Part shown: piece after piece, positions 1 to 8,410 of the stretch
Layout of the letters: each line of letters starts with the position of its first letter
Numbering within the stretch: the first letter of the stretch is position 1
Made by a program: the position numbers and the translations under genes
Notes under the pieces: model-generated
Database searches by the model: none
What the model was told of the DNA's origin: nothing
What the model saw: only the letters and a program-made list of their open reading frames with translations
Assembly: GCA_036489315.1 (NCBI GenBank)
Contig: DASXFZ010000022.1
Coordinates: 1 to 64,000 of the forward strand
Length of the DNA: 64,000 bases
Direction of reading: 5' to 3'
DNA from: Candidatus Cybelea sp.
GTDB lineage: Bacteria; Vulcanimicrobiota; Vulcanimicrobiia; Vulcanimicrobiales; Vulcanimicrobiaceae

Positions 1-2217
1 CTCGCACTCGTGGGCGATATGCTGGCGGCGCGGCCTTCCGAACGGGCCGTGCTGCTCAGCTCCCGCAAACCGCTGCCGCTCGAAATCGGGCGCTACTTGG
101 CGCCGCACCAAGTACTTACTCTCGGACCGGCCGAGCTGCAACTCGACGGTGAGGAAGCGGCAAGCGTGTTCGAAGGCAGCGACCTCGCACAACCAATCGT
201 CGATCGAATCCTGCGGCTTGCAGCGGGATGGCCGATGGCGCTCCTGCTTTTGGCGCGGATCGCGCACTACGAGCCGGAACTCGAGCAGCTGCTCGACCGA
301 CTCGACGCGATCGCGACCGACCCGCACGAGTATCTGCTTAACGAAGTGTTGGGGGCGCTCACCCCGGAAATGACCACGACCCTGCTCGCGGCGGCCGCCG
401 TCGGAGAAGCGACGCTCGAAGACATCTCGGCCGCGACCGACATCTCCCACGCGGCGCCGATCGTCGAGGGCCTTCTGCGGCTTCCCGGCTTCATCTCGTA
501 CGAATCCGGCGTGTATCGGATGCATCCGCTTTTGCACGCCGCGCTGCGTGCGCGTTACGGCGCCGATTTGAGCGAGTACGTGCTGCGGGCGGCCGGCGGG
601 AACGCGTTGCTCGGCGATTTCCTGCGAGCGGGCGAACTCTACAATGTCGCCGGCGACTGCGCCGCCGCCGCTGCCGCGCTCGATCGTCTGCCGGCGGCAA
701 CGCTCCTGCAACCCTCGCTTCGACTGATCGAGGTGCTCGCGCAGATCCCGGTTTCGGTCATCGTCGCACGGCCGGGACTCTGGATGGCAGTTTTGCGCGA
801 TCGCAGTCGCACGGTCGACGTCGAACGACTTCACCGTGAATCGACCGCACTCCAGCAAGGCGTCGCCCCGCAAGCGGCTCCGGCACTCTACCGCCGGCTG
901 GGCGTGCGCCGCGCGCTGCTCGCGTCGCAGCGAAATCGGTCCGCCGAGGCGCGTGCGGCGCTCGAAAGTCTCGGCCCCGGGCCTTGCGCGGACGAAAACC
1001 CCGAAGAGCACCGGCTCGTTCTGATAACCTCAGCCGTCGTCGCCGCAAAACAAGGGCAGTTTCTCGAAGCCGACGCGTTTGTCGAGCAAGCCGACGCCGT
1101 CCACGGCGCGCGGCATCTGCGCTTCGACGAAGAGCGCGCCGTCATCGCAATGGAGAAGGCGGTAACCCACGGCGATTGGGACGACTTGCTAAAGATCGGC
1201 GAGGAGCGGTTATCCTTCGCCTTGCGGACCGGGCCAACCGAACGGATCGTCGAAGCGGCCCGCGCGGCCTCGCGCGCGGCGTGGTACGGCAACGACGACG
1301 ATCGCGTCGCGGCCGCGCAACAGATCGTCAAGGATTGCGGCCTTCCGGCAGTCGATGCGATCGAAGAAGCGGCGCTCGCCGACCTGCAGGCTGCGCTCGG
1401 AAGCGTTGACCTCGAGCGAGCCGCCGCGCTGCTCGACCGCGCGATCGAACGGATCGATGGATGCGAGAACGATTTCCTGCGAATCGTCGTACGCGTCTGC
1501 GCCGCCCTTCTCGCGCCGGCACAGCGCCGGCGGCTGATCGAGGCGCGCGCGATTGCCGCGCGTATCGAATCGGCACCGCTGCAAACCTCGATCGAGCTGC
1601 TGATCGACTCACCCGAGCCGCGCGACTACGGCATCTTCAAGCGCCTTGCCGTACGCGTCGCGCGCTCGCCGCTTCGAACGCGCCACGATCGGCTCTTCGT
1701 CGACATCGTCCGCGGGCAAGTTCGCCGAGGCTCCGAGGTCCTGCACGTCTCCGACCGCGGCCTGGAGTTGCTCGCCGCACTCGCGCTCTTCGAGGCAGGA
1801 ACCTCGAACGAGAAGCTCGCCGCGGCGCTCTGGCCCGCGCTCGACCGCAAGGCCGGCGTCAACGCGCTCAAAATGTGCGTTTCGCGGACCCGCGCGCAGG
1901 TCGGCGACCGAGAATCGGTTCAAAATGCGAGAAACGGTTACGTGCTTGGCGAACGGGTCGGCTGCGACGTGCGCGAGTGCGAACGTATTCTGCAAGCGGC
2001 ACGCAGCGCGGGCACGCTCGGCGAATCGCTTCGTCAGCAGCTCCGCCGGCTGACCAATGAATGGGGCGACCGGCAGCCCGCGCACGCGGCCGAGTGGAAA
2101 TGGTTCGCGCCCTTTTCAATCCATTTCGGAGAGCTTCGCAGCGAACTAAGCCAGGTGCTGGCAAAAGATGCGGCCCGGCGCGAAAACGGAGGAGCGCGCG
2201 AGACGGTCGCCCCGTAG
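1..2217 (+). CDS. STAND/MalT-like regulator with C-terminal winged helix, 5' end missing
   Basis: The frame is open at the window edge, so the start and the Walker A part of the ATPase lie upstream. The first ~100 visible residues resemble the end of a MalT/LuxR-type STAND ATPase (motif SSRKPLPL, then LAAGWPMALLLLARI). A long Ala/Leu/Arg-rich helical region follows, as in TPR-like sensor domains. Near residues 555-650 there is a winged-helix segment like the DNA-binding part of SARP/BTAD proteins (DIVRGQVRRG, LAAALWPALDRKAGVNALKMCVSRTR). Most MalT relatives end in a LuxR HTH; this one ends in a SARP-like domain. It is probably a ligand-controlled transcription activator with unknown inducer and targets. 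The family call is fairly firm, the function is inference. Confidence 0.7.
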   Translation, partial: LALVGDMLAARPSERAVLLSSRKPLPLEIGRYLAPHQVLTLGPAELQLDGEEAASVFEGSDLAQPIVDRILRLAAGWPMALLLLARIAHYEPELEQLLDRLDAIATDPHEYLLNEVLGALTPEMTTTLLAAAAVGEATLEDISAATDISHAAPIVEGLLRLPGFISYESGVYRMHPLLHAALRARYGADLSEYVLRAAGGNALLGDFLRAGELYNVAGDCAAAAAALDRLPAATLLQPSLRLIEVLAQIPVSVIVARPGLWMAVLRDRSRTVDVERLHRESTALQQGVAPQAAPALYRRLGVRRALLASQRNRSAEARAALESLGPGPCADENPEEHRLVLITSAVVAAKQGQFLEADAFVEQADAVHGARHLRFDEERAVIAMEKAVTHGDWDDLLKIGEERLSFALRTGPTERIVEAARAASRAAWYGNDDDRVAAAQQIVKDCGLPAVDAIEEAALADLQAALGSVDLERAAALLDRAIERIDGCENDFLRIVVRVCAALLAPAQRRRLIEARAIAARIESAPLQTSIELLIDSPEPRDYGIFKRLAVRVARSPLRTRHDRLFVDIVRGQVRRGSEVLHVSDRGLELLAALALFEAGTSNEKLAAALWPALDRKAGVNALKMCVSRTRAQVGDRESVQNARNGYVLGERVGCDVRECERILQAARSAGTLGESLRQQLRRLTNEWGDRQPAHAAEWKWFAPFSIHFGELRSELSQVLAKDAARRENGGARETVAP

Positions 2218-2279
2218 CCGCCGTATTTGTCTACAAGAACGCACCGGTGCCGCATTTTCCCACGTAGAACCGCTCGTGC

Positions 2280-3326
2280 GTGACCGGCTCCACGCGCAGG
2301 AAAATCGTCGCAATGTACGCGCTGCTTCTCGCGGCTAACGTGCTGGTTTGGGTCCTCGCGTTCGCGGTCTTTTCGCCCGCGCATGCCCTGCTTTTGGGCA
2401 CCGCTTTGCTGGCCTTTACGTTCGGCTTACGCCACGCCGTCGACGCGGATCACATCTGTGCAATCGACAACGTGACGCGCAAGCTGATGCAGGAGGGCAA
2501 GAGGCCCGTTGCGGTCGGCTTCTACTTCTCGCTCGGGCACTCGACCATCGTCTTCGCGCTCACCGTCGCAATCGCGCTCGGCGCGAGCGCGGTCCGCAGC
2601 CGGCTTCCCAATTTCGAGGCGGTCGGCGGCGCCGTCGGCACCGGCGTATCGGCGCTGTTCCTCTTTATTATCGCCGCCATCAACGCATTCGTGCTCGCCG
2701 ACCTGTTGCGAGCGATGCGCCGCATTGCGGCCGGCGAAGCATACAGCGCGCAGAGCCTTCAGGAATCGCTCGAGGCGCGCGGGCTCCTAGGACGATTCTT
2801 CAAACCGCTCCTGCGCCTAGTGACGCGCAGCCGCCACATGTACCCCATTGGGGTTCTTTTCGGTTTAGGTTTCGACACGGCAACCGAGGTGGGGTTGCTG
2901 GGAATCGCGGCAATCGAGGCGGGAAAAGGTTTGCCGGTGTGGGCTATTTTGCTATTTCCGGCGTTATTCACGGTCGGCATGTCCCTCATCGACACGACCG
3001 ACGGCATTCTGATGCTCGGCGCCTACGGATGGGCGTTCCTGAACCCGGCGCGCAAGTTGTATTACAACGTTGCGGTTACCGCAGCGTCGGTGCTGGTTGC
3101 AGTGCTGATCGGCAGTATTGAAATAGCGAATATCGCCGGTGCGAGCCTTCAATCGGGTTGGATTGGAGGCGCCGTAGCCGGAACGTTTGCCGTGGGGTGG
3201 ATCGCCTCAATGTCGATGGCGGGGCTCTCGAAAGGGAGAAGACCATCGTCAACCAGCCAGGCCTCGAGATGCTTGACGTACGCACTTCCAAACGAGTCGG
3301 CAAGCGCGCCGACGTACGACTCGTAG
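2280..3326 (+). CDS. NiCoT-family nickel/cobalt permease
   Basis: Integral membrane permease for Ni2+ or Co2+ uptake. The diagnostic family signature RHAVDADHICAIDN is present near residues 50-63, with the second conserved block LGFDTATEVGLLG and GMSLIDTTDG further on. About eight hydrophobic segments are visible, and the length (348 aa) fits the family. The GTG at 2280 gives the longest form; an in-frame ATG at 2313 would remove 11 residues. The last ~25 residues (after SKGRR) are not membrane-like and lie antisense to the convergent ribbon-helix-helix gene. That neighbour and the His-rich tail protein support nickel or cobalt homeostasis. The metal preferred cannot be read from the sequence. 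Confidence 0.9.
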   Translation: MTGSTRRKIVAMYALLLAANVLVWVLAFAVFSPAHALLLGTALLAFTFGLRHAVDADHICAIDNVTRKLMQEGKRPVAVGFYFSLGHSTIVFALTVAIALGASAVRSRLPNFEAVGGAVGTGVSALFLFIIAAINAFVLADLLRAMRRIAAGEAYSAQSLQESLEARGLLGRFFKPLLRLVTRSRHMYPIGVLFGLGFDTATEVGLLGIAAIEAGKGLPVWAILLFPALFTVGMSLIDTTDGILMLGAYGWAFLNPARKLYYNVAVTAASVLVAVLIGSIEIANIAGASLQSGWIGGAVAGTFAVGWIASMSMAGLSKGRRPSSTSQASRCLTYALPNESASAPTYDS

Positions 3327-3550
3327 CGAACGCGATCGTTCGCAGCAGCAAACGCGCTCAGCGCCAGGTGCTGACGGCCCATGTACCCCGGCTGCAGCCG
3401 AAGGCCGCCGTGCACGGCGTCGAGGAGGATGTCGCTTGCGGAGCGCGCCGCGTCATCCCGCAGCCGCTGCTCGAACCATTCGTCGAGCTCGAGCGGTAGG
3501 CGCAGCGACCTTACCGGTCCGAGCTTCCCCGAGCCCTTAGGGCGCGACAT
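3149..3550 (-). CDS. ribbon-helix-helix protein, possible metal-responsive regulator
   Basis: 133-residue protein starting at the ATG at 3550 (MSRPKGSGK). Residues ~12-50 (VRSLRLPLELDEWFEQRL, then ARSASDILLDAV) have the strand-helix-helix pattern of CopG/MetJ-type DNA-binding proteins. The C-terminal ~80 residues contain no ACT-like NikR domain that I can recognise, so this is not a standard NikR. The start codon overlaps the end of the upstream GNAT/His-rich gene by 14 nt, which implies translational coupling. The 3' end overlaps the convergent NiCoT gene by 178 nt. A longer frame upstream exists only because it reads the His-rich gene out of frame. A role as nickel or cobalt regulator is inferred from position only. 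Confidence 0.65.
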   Translation of the reverse strand: MSRPKGSGKLGPVRSLRLPLELDEWFEQRLRDDAARSASDILLDAVHGGLRLQPGYMGRQHLALSAFAAANDRVRYESYVGALADSFGSAYVKHLEAWLVDDGLLPFESPAIDIEAIHPTANVPATAPPIQPD

Positions 3551-3734
3551 CGCGCTCGTCTTCGTGATCGTGCTCGTGATCGTGATCGGCTCCGTCGTGC
3601 GAGTGCTCGTGCCGGTGCACGGTGCCGTCGTAGTGGGCGTGCGCATGTGAATGGTCGTGTGTGTGCCCTGGGAAGGCGTCGTCGTGCACGTGCACGGTGC
3701 CGTTGTCATGTTGGTGCGGCAAGCCTTTTTCCAT
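3537..3734 (-). CDS. possible separately translated His-rich protein (internal start)
   Basis: A 65-residue product could start at the ATG at 3734 within the GNAT frame. The minus strand carries GGGAGGT 7 nt before this ATG, a better ribosome binding site than most in the window, while those bases also encode the end of the GNAT domain. The product MEKGLPHQHDNGTVHVHDD... has 18 His and many Asp/Glu, and no fold I recognise. It would be a cytosolic chelator or chaperone for Ni2+, Co2+ or Zn2+, placed beside a NiCoT permease. Whether one fused protein, two proteins, or both are made cannot be decided from sequence. Confidence 0.45.
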   Translation of the reverse strand: MEKGLPHQHDNGTVHVHDDAFPGHTHDHSHAHAHYDGTVHRHEHSHDGADHDHEHDHEDERDVAP

Positions 3735-4214
3735 CGTCCCTACCTCCCGGTGAAAAGCAATCGTACCCTGGTAGCGGGCCAACTCAAAGACTTCGTCTTT
3801 GGCGAAACCGAGCTTTGCGTAGAAGTCCGCCAGGTGCGGCTCGCGACGCGGCAGCTCGACCATGATGCTCGCCGCCTCCGTCTCGTTCGCGTGGGCGATC
3901 GCGCGCTCGACCAGGCCGGCGCCGATGCCGCGGCCGCGTGCTGCTTCGGCCACGTAAAGATCGCTCAGAAACCAGATACGGCGGCAATACCACGACGACC
4001 ACAGCGGATAGAGCTGGATGAAGCCGCTCGCTTCAGCGGCGATCCACCCGACAAAAACAACCGACTCCTCACCTGCCAAACGCTCCTGCAAAAAGCGTTG
4101 CGACGTATCGTCCGTACGCCCCGCGAAGAAGGCTCGATAGGCGTCAAAAAGAGGAAGGATATGCGCGACGTCTCCAGCCGACGCACGCGTAATCCGAAAG
4201 CTTGCGGGCCTCAC
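3537..4214 (-). CDS. GNAT acetyltransferase fused to a His-rich metal-binding tail
   Basis: Residues 1-~155 form a GNAT N-acetyltransferase: the acetyl-CoA binding signature is AARGRGIGAGLVERAI after the beta-4 segment LSDLYV, and YAKLGF closes the fold. From about residue 161 the frame runs without a stop into a 65-residue tail with 18 histidines in HxH and HDH patterns (HTHDHSHAHAH, HDHEHDHEDE), like the metal-binding tails of nickel or zinc handling proteins. The tail begins with an ATG preceded by a strong ribosome binding site, so it may also be made alone (separate entry). The downstream RHH gene overlaps by 14 nt. The acetyl acceptor is unknown. Confidence 0.8.
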   Translation of the reverse strand: MRPASFRITRASAGDVAHILPLFDAYRAFFAGRTDDTSQRFLQERLAGEESVVFVGWIAAEASGFIQLYPLWSSWYCRRIWFLSDLYVAEAARGRGIGAGLVERAIAHANETEAASIMVELPRREPHLADFYAKLGFAKDEVFELARYQGTIAFHREVGTMEKGLPHQHDNGTVHVHDDAFPGHTHDHSHAHAHYDGTVHRHEHSHDGADHDHEHDHEDERDVAP

Positions 4215-4388
4215 TGAACTTCAGTTCGACGCCGGCGCCAAAAATCTAACTACCGCAAGCGGCCGCTGCATCGTTTGTTAACGCATAGACATTTCGAGGC
4301 GCACAGGCTCGCCTGTATTGGTGCCGAAGGGAAGCGCCAGCCCCAACGCGAGTTGGGCGGCCTATTGCTACTTGGAGGTAGGAAGCAC

Positions 4389-6806
4389 ATGCGACACTCG
4401 TCACGCGTGATAGCCTCGCTACTCGGGCTCACGCTTACCCTTACTGCATGCGGAGGACAGAATTCCTCACTTCCGTCGCTGCTTTCGAGCAACGGCGGAC
4501 CAACCGCGGAATCTTCAGTGCGCAACGCGTCACCGGACAAACCGATGATCGCGGTTCCAAAGCTGACCGGCGCGCTGAGCTACACCGACGCGGGACGACG
4601 AGCGGCCAACGCGCCGGCCAGAGTCTCGGTCACGCTGCGCTACAATCATCAAGGCGAACTCGATCGGCTCGTCGCCGGCATCAGCGACCCGCACTCCGGC
4701 TCGCACCGCCATTTTCTCACGGCTAAAGAGTTCAACGAGCACTTCGCGCCGACTCCCGAACAGGAACGCCGCGTAGTTCGCGAACTCGAGCGTGCCGGCT
4801 TTAAGATCGAAAAGCGCTATCCAAACCGCACGATCGTCGATGCTACGGCCCGAACGACGGCCGTCGAACAGTTCTTCTCGACGCAGATTCACGCCGTTCA
4901 TCAAGGAAAGTACGGCGACCGTTATACGAACGTTACGCCGGCAACGGTACCCAAGGCTATCGCCCCGCTCGTGCGCGACGTGTCGGTGAACAACTTGGTC
5001 GTCGTTCGCACCGTGGCCGATCAGAGCGGCGTCGAAACGCAACGCACGGCGCCGGTCTTCCAAACCGATACGCAAGGGCGCACGATCGTTCCGCTGGGGG
5101 GAATACAACCCAACGATTCGAGCGGCCAACTGGTAAACGGTAACTTTGCGAGCGGTTCGCTCAACCCGGGCTGGACCAACGAAAGCACGACTTCAGGCAA
5201 CTACGTTTCGATTACGACCGCGCAGTCGTACCAAAGCACCTACTCCGCCTTCATGGGAACGCTCGGACCGCCGGAGATCAACGGTTGGGCCGCGATCGCG
5301 CAGGAGGTAAAGGTTCCCACGGGCGGCGTCCTCAGTTTCTGGGTCTACCAGGGCTCGAACGAGGGCACGATGGGATACGGCACGCGATACGCGTGGAATG
5401 CGGGCTACCTGCTCAATTCGCGCGGCTCGATTCTCGTGACGTTTTACAAAACCGTCGCCAATACGAACGGATGGGTCAACTACCAGGTTAACCTGAGCCG
5501 CTATGCCGGACAGACCGACTACATCTACTTCGGCAGCTTTGGCGACGGATACTCACAGACGTACCTCTACCAGTATCTCGACGACGTCGCGTGGGCGGGG
5601 GCGACGCCCTCGCCGTCACCGACGCCCACGGCAAAGCCGACGGCAACCCCGACGGTTAGCCCGACCGCGACGCCGACGGCGAAACCGACGGCAACGCCGA
5701 CCGCCGGCCCGACCGCAACGCCAACCGCGCAGCCGACGGCAACACCGACTCCGAGCGCTAATTGCAACAACGCCGCGCCGGATAATGGTCCGCTGACCAA
5801 CTCCACCGGGACGCTGGCGACCGGCGTTGCCAAGCCGTTTGACTTCCCCGTACAGCACGGCTGCAACGGCGCCGGCTACACCGCCGCGATCGTCATCGAC
5901 GATCCGGTAAACAAGAGCTACGTGTCCACGTATCTGTCGGCATCCGGCATCACCCAATCCGGCACGGTCACCAATGAAGCCGTCGATGGCGGCGGCAGCG
6001 GTGACGACCCCGAGACGGATCTCGACGTACAGACGATTTCAGGATTGGCTCCTGGAGCAAACGTTATCGTCTACGACATCGGTTCGCTCGGCGATCAGCA
6101 AATCGAGGACGCGTACAACCAGGTCCTCACCGACGCAAAGGCAACGGCCGTGAACTCGTCGTTCGGGGGCTGCGAATCCAGCGACGTTCCGTTTGCCGAT
6201 TCGACCAACTCGATTGCCGAACAAGGGGCGGCTGAGGGTGTCGAGTTCTCCGCTTCGAGCGGCGATTCGGGAAGTAACGAATGCAGCGGCAGCAAGGGCG
6301 TTAGCGCCCCGGCCGGCGGCCCATACTTCTCATCGATCGGCGGAATCAACTTCACCGATACGAGCGGAGGCGTCCTCGAAACGGTTACGATGGGGAGCGA
6401 GGACGGCGATTCCGGCGGCGGCGGCGTTTCCACGGTCTTCGCGCTGCCGAGCTATCAAAGCGGAATCACCGGGATGATCACGACCGGCCGCAATCAGCCG
6501 GATATCTCGCTGCCGTTCTTCCCCGTTGCGGTCTATACCGGCGGAAAATGGGGTGAGTATCTGGGGACCTCATGGTCGTCACCGGCATCGGTGGCGCTGA
6601 TCATCGAAGCCAACGAACTGCACGGGAGCAAGCTCGGCTGGATCGACCCAGGCGTGTACAGCCTGTTCTCCGCGACGGGTTACAGCAGCTACTACACGCC
6701 GTGTACCTCCGGCAGCAACGGAGCATACTCGTGCAATGCCACGCGGTATAATCAGGCCGCCGGTATCGGAGCTCCGAAGGGCTGGGCCTTAGCCAACGCC
6801 CTCTAA
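4389..6806 (+). CDS. sedolisin-family (S53) protease lipoprotein with inserted lectin-like domain
   Basis: 805-residue exported serine-carboxyl peptidase. The ATG at 4389 follows GGAGGTAGGAAG and opens a lipoprotein signal peptide with lipobox LTAC. Residues ~45-215 are a pro-kumamolisin activation domain (SDPHSGSHRHFLTAKEF, VEQFFSTQIHAVH). Residues ~235-400 look like a beta-sandwich, carbohydrate-binding-like domain (NGNFASGSLNPGW, LDDVAW). A Pro/Thr linker of ATPTAKPT-type units follows. The catalytic domain has the expected Glu542 and Asp546 (DDPETDLDVQ), an Asp in SGDSGS and Ser728 in GTSWSSP. An added domain between propeptide and catalytic unit is unusual. It probably degrades protein at the cell surface. 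Confidence 0.88.
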   Translation: MRHSSRVIASLLGLTLTLTACGGQNSSLPSLLSSNGGPTAESSVRNASPDKPMIAVPKLTGALSYTDAGRRAANAPARVSVTLRYNHQGELDRLVAGISDPHSGSHRHFLTAKEFNEHFAPTPEQERRVVRELERAGFKIEKRYPNRTIVDATARTTAVEQFFSTQIHAVHQGKYGDRYTNVTPATVPKAIAPLVRDVSVNNLVVVRTVADQSGVETQRTAPVFQTDTQGRTIVPLGGIQPNDSSGQLVNGNFASGSLNPGWTNESTTSGNYVSITTAQSYQSTYSAFMGTLGPPEINGWAAIAQEVKVPTGGVLSFWVYQGSNEGTMGYGTRYAWNAGYLLNSRGSILVTFYKTVANTNGWVNYQVNLSRYAGQTDYIYFGSFGDGYSQTYLYQYLDDVAWAGATPSPSPTPTAKPTATPTVSPTATPTAKPTATPTAGPTATPTAQPTATPTPSANCNNAAPDNGPLTNSTGTLATGVAKPFDFPVQHGCNGAGYTAAIVIDDPVNKSYVSTYLSASGITQSGTVTNEAVDGGGSGDDPETDLDVQTISGLAPGANVIVYDIGSLGDQQIEDAYNQVLTDAKATAVNSSFGGCESSDVPFADSTNSIAEQGAAEGVEFSASSGDSGSNECSGSKGVSAPAGGPYFSSIGGINFTDTSGGVLETVTMGSEDGDSGGGGVSTVFALPSYQSGITGMITTGRNQPDISLPFFPVAVYTGGKWGEYLGTSWSSPASVALIIEANELHGSKLGWIDPGVYSLFSATGYSSYYTPCTSGSNGAYSCNATRYNQAAGIGAPKGWALANAL

Positions 6807-6828
6807 GCGCTCCGTTTCAAACCCAGCG

Positions 6829-6856
6829 AACGGGACGCGCGCAAGCGCGTCCCGTT
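6829..6856 (+). terminator. hairpin terminator after the S53 protease gene
   Basis: A perfect 12-bp stem (AACGGGACGCGC with GCGCGTCCCGTT) closed by a GCAA tetraloop lies 22 nt after the stop codon and is followed by a short T-containing tract. It sits between two convergent genes and could act in both directions. Confidence 0.8.
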
Positions 6857-6886
6857 TCATTGCTGCACACCCGGCGAGCGAGCCGG

Positions 6887-7801
6887 CTAGATCGGCGTCA
6901 GCGAGAGCGTATCGGTATTGAGGTTATAGCTCCCGGCAGCCACGAGATTGTTCGGGTTCGCGCATATGACGCTATTCTGCGGACCGTATACGACGACGAG
7001 GCCCGAAGGTCCGCACTGCACCTGCACGAGCTGATAGTTGGAAAGGAACGTCTCGCCCGGCGTATTCGGCTGAACCTGATACGAGTTATAGGTGACGTCG
7101 TTCGACACGACCGAACCGTAGACGGCCGCTCCGACCGCCGCCGACGTCACGCCGATCGCCATCGCGCCCCAAAAGCCGCCGCCCCAGTAGTAGGGAGCGG
7201 GAGCCCACGCGACGCCGTGGTTCCAGCCCCACGCGCCGCCGCCGCCGTAGATGGGATTGTTCACGACGGTTCGGTTGTTGTTGACGTTGATATTACCGTT
7301 GTTGACGTTGGTGCGGTTGTTGTTATTGTTGTTGCGGTTTCCGCTGCCGTTGCCGTTATTGCGGTTTCCATTGCCGTTGTTGCCGTTATTGCGGTTTCCG
7401 TTGCCGTTGTTGCCGTTTCCGCGGTTTCCATTGCCGTTGTTGCCGTTTCCACGGTTGCCGTTGCCGTTGTTGCCGTTTCCACGGTTGCCGTTGCCGGGAT
7501 TGCCGTTTCCGCGGTTAGGGTTGCCGCTGATGCTGCCGCGATTGCCGCCCGTCGTCGGGGCGCGACCGGTATCGCGCGAGAGGTTGAAACCGCCGCCGGG
7601 ATTGCTCGGCCGGGACGACATCCCACCGCTTGGCCGCGCCCCACCGCTGGGCCGCGACGTGCCTCCTGAAGGGCGCGACATGCCTCCCGAGGGTCGCCCT
7701 CCGCCTCTCCCTCCGCCGCCACCCCCGCCGCGCCGCTGTGCGGATGCCGCCACCGGAGGAACGGCCATGAGAAGGGCCATCAGGATCCAGAGATACTTCA
7801 T
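6887..7801 (-). CDS. exported Gly/Asn-rich low-complexity surface protein
   Basis: About 304 residues. A signal peptide (MKYLWILMALLMAVPPVAASAQ) is followed by an Arg/Gly/Ser/Pro-rich stretch with RPSGG units, then ~90 residues made almost entirely of Asn, Gly and Arg (NGNRGNGN units). A Gly/Trp/Tyr-rich segment follows (GGGGAWGWNHGVAWAPAPYY), one glycine/alanine-rich membrane-like segment, and a compact C-terminus with two Cys. I do not recognise the family. Such composition suggests a disordered, hydrated wall or matrix protein. The ATG at 7801 overlaps the TGA of the upstream gene by one base (TGATG), so the two are coupled; a GTG just before would add one residue. Confidence 0.7.
   Translation of the reverse strand: MKYLWILMALLMAVPPVAASAQRRGGGGGGGRGGGRPSGGMSRPSGGTSRPSGGARPSGGMSSRPSNPGGGFNLSRDTGRAPTTGGNRGSISGNPNRGNGNPGNGNRGNGNNGNGNRGNGNNGNGNRGNGNNGNGNRNNGNNGNGNRNNGNGSGNRNNNNNNRTNVNNGNINVNNNRTVVNNPIYGGGGAWGWNHGVAWAPAPYYWGGGFWGAMAIGVTSAAVGAAVYGSVVSNDVTYNSYQVQPNTPGETFLSNYQLVQVQCGPSGLVVVYGPQNSVICANPNNLVAAGSYNLNTDTLSLTPI
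7270..7530. repeat. in-frame NGN/NRG codon repeat
   Basis: Tandem degenerate units encoding NGNNGNGNRG and variants on the minus strand, seen on the plus strand as runs of ccgttgttgccg and gcggtttccattg. The unit is a multiple of three, so length changes stay in frame. It could vary in copy number between strains. Confidence 0.85.
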
Positions 7802-8265
7802 CACTTCACCACCTTGTCAATGCGGCCGCGCAAGCTCACATACGTTCCGCGGTCGGTCGTGAACGAGAGCAGGATGCCGTGCGGAGGAACCTTCGTGGTC
7901 GACATCACGAGCTGCGCAGGTGCGTCGGTCGAGTTCACGTACAGCGTCCCGTGGTGCATGTCGAGCGTCTTCGTCGCGCCCGACTGAACGAGTACGCCGT
8001 GGTGCGCCAAGCAGACCAGGAGATCACCCTGATAGGAGCACGCCGCGCGGGTGATGACGATCGTGCCTTTTCCGTCTTCCGATGTAATATAGAGCGCACT
8101 GTGGATGATCTTGATTTGGACGCCGGCGTATTTGTTCGAGTGCCCATCGCTCTGCACGATCTCAACCGTGCCGGTGGCGGCGGCGGGCGCCGTGCCCAGC
8201 GCCAGCCAGGCGACGATGGCGAACGATCCGGCCGCCGCTTTTAGTCTTTCGGAGTACGATAGCAT
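7801..8265 (-). CDS. small exported protein of unknown function
   Basis: 154 residues with an N-terminal signal peptide (hydrophobic FAIVAWLALGTAPAAA with a likely cleavage after AAA). The mature part is beta-rich with two Cys (ACSYQGDLLVC) and repeated short hydrophobic strands (GVQIKIIHSALYITSEDG, GILLSFTTDRGTYVSLRG). I recognise no family. A good ribosome binding site (AAAGGAAACC) precedes the ATG. The stop overlaps the start of the Gly/Asn-rich protein gene, so the two products are probably made together and could interact outside the cell. Confidence 0.65.
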   Translation of the reverse strand: MLSYSERLKAAAGSFAIVAWLALGTAPAAATGTVEIVQSDGHSNKYAGVQIKIIHSALYITSEDGKGTIVITRAACSYQGDLLVCLAHHGVLVQSGATKTLDMHHGTLYVNSTDAPAQLVMSTTKVPPHGILLSFTTDRGTYVSLRGRIDKVVK

Positions 8266-8410
8266 GAGGTTTCCTTTGCTCTGGCGGGAGGCTACACAGA
8301 AAATTTACCACTCTATGCGGCCGCAAGCAATGCCAAGGCTGCTCTAGGCCGATTGCCCACGAAAAAAAGGCAGTGGCATTCGCCCAGTTGCTTGTGGCGG
8401 GAACGAGCTC

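Noticed and set aside
7270-7530. Possible CRISPR array because of regular repeats
   Set aside because: Units are contiguous, in frame and without unique spacers; no cas genes are present.
6860-7669. Val/Ala-rich plus-strand frame of 269 codons
   Set aside because: Also antisense to the Gly/Asn-rich gene, starts inside the terminator region, and the regular VVAV pattern is a product of the repeat.
7251-7862. Leu/Pro-rich plus-strand frame that looks like a hydrophobic membrane protein
   Set aside because: It is the antisense of the NGN/NRG codon repeats; the composition follows from the repeat and no ribosome binding site is present.
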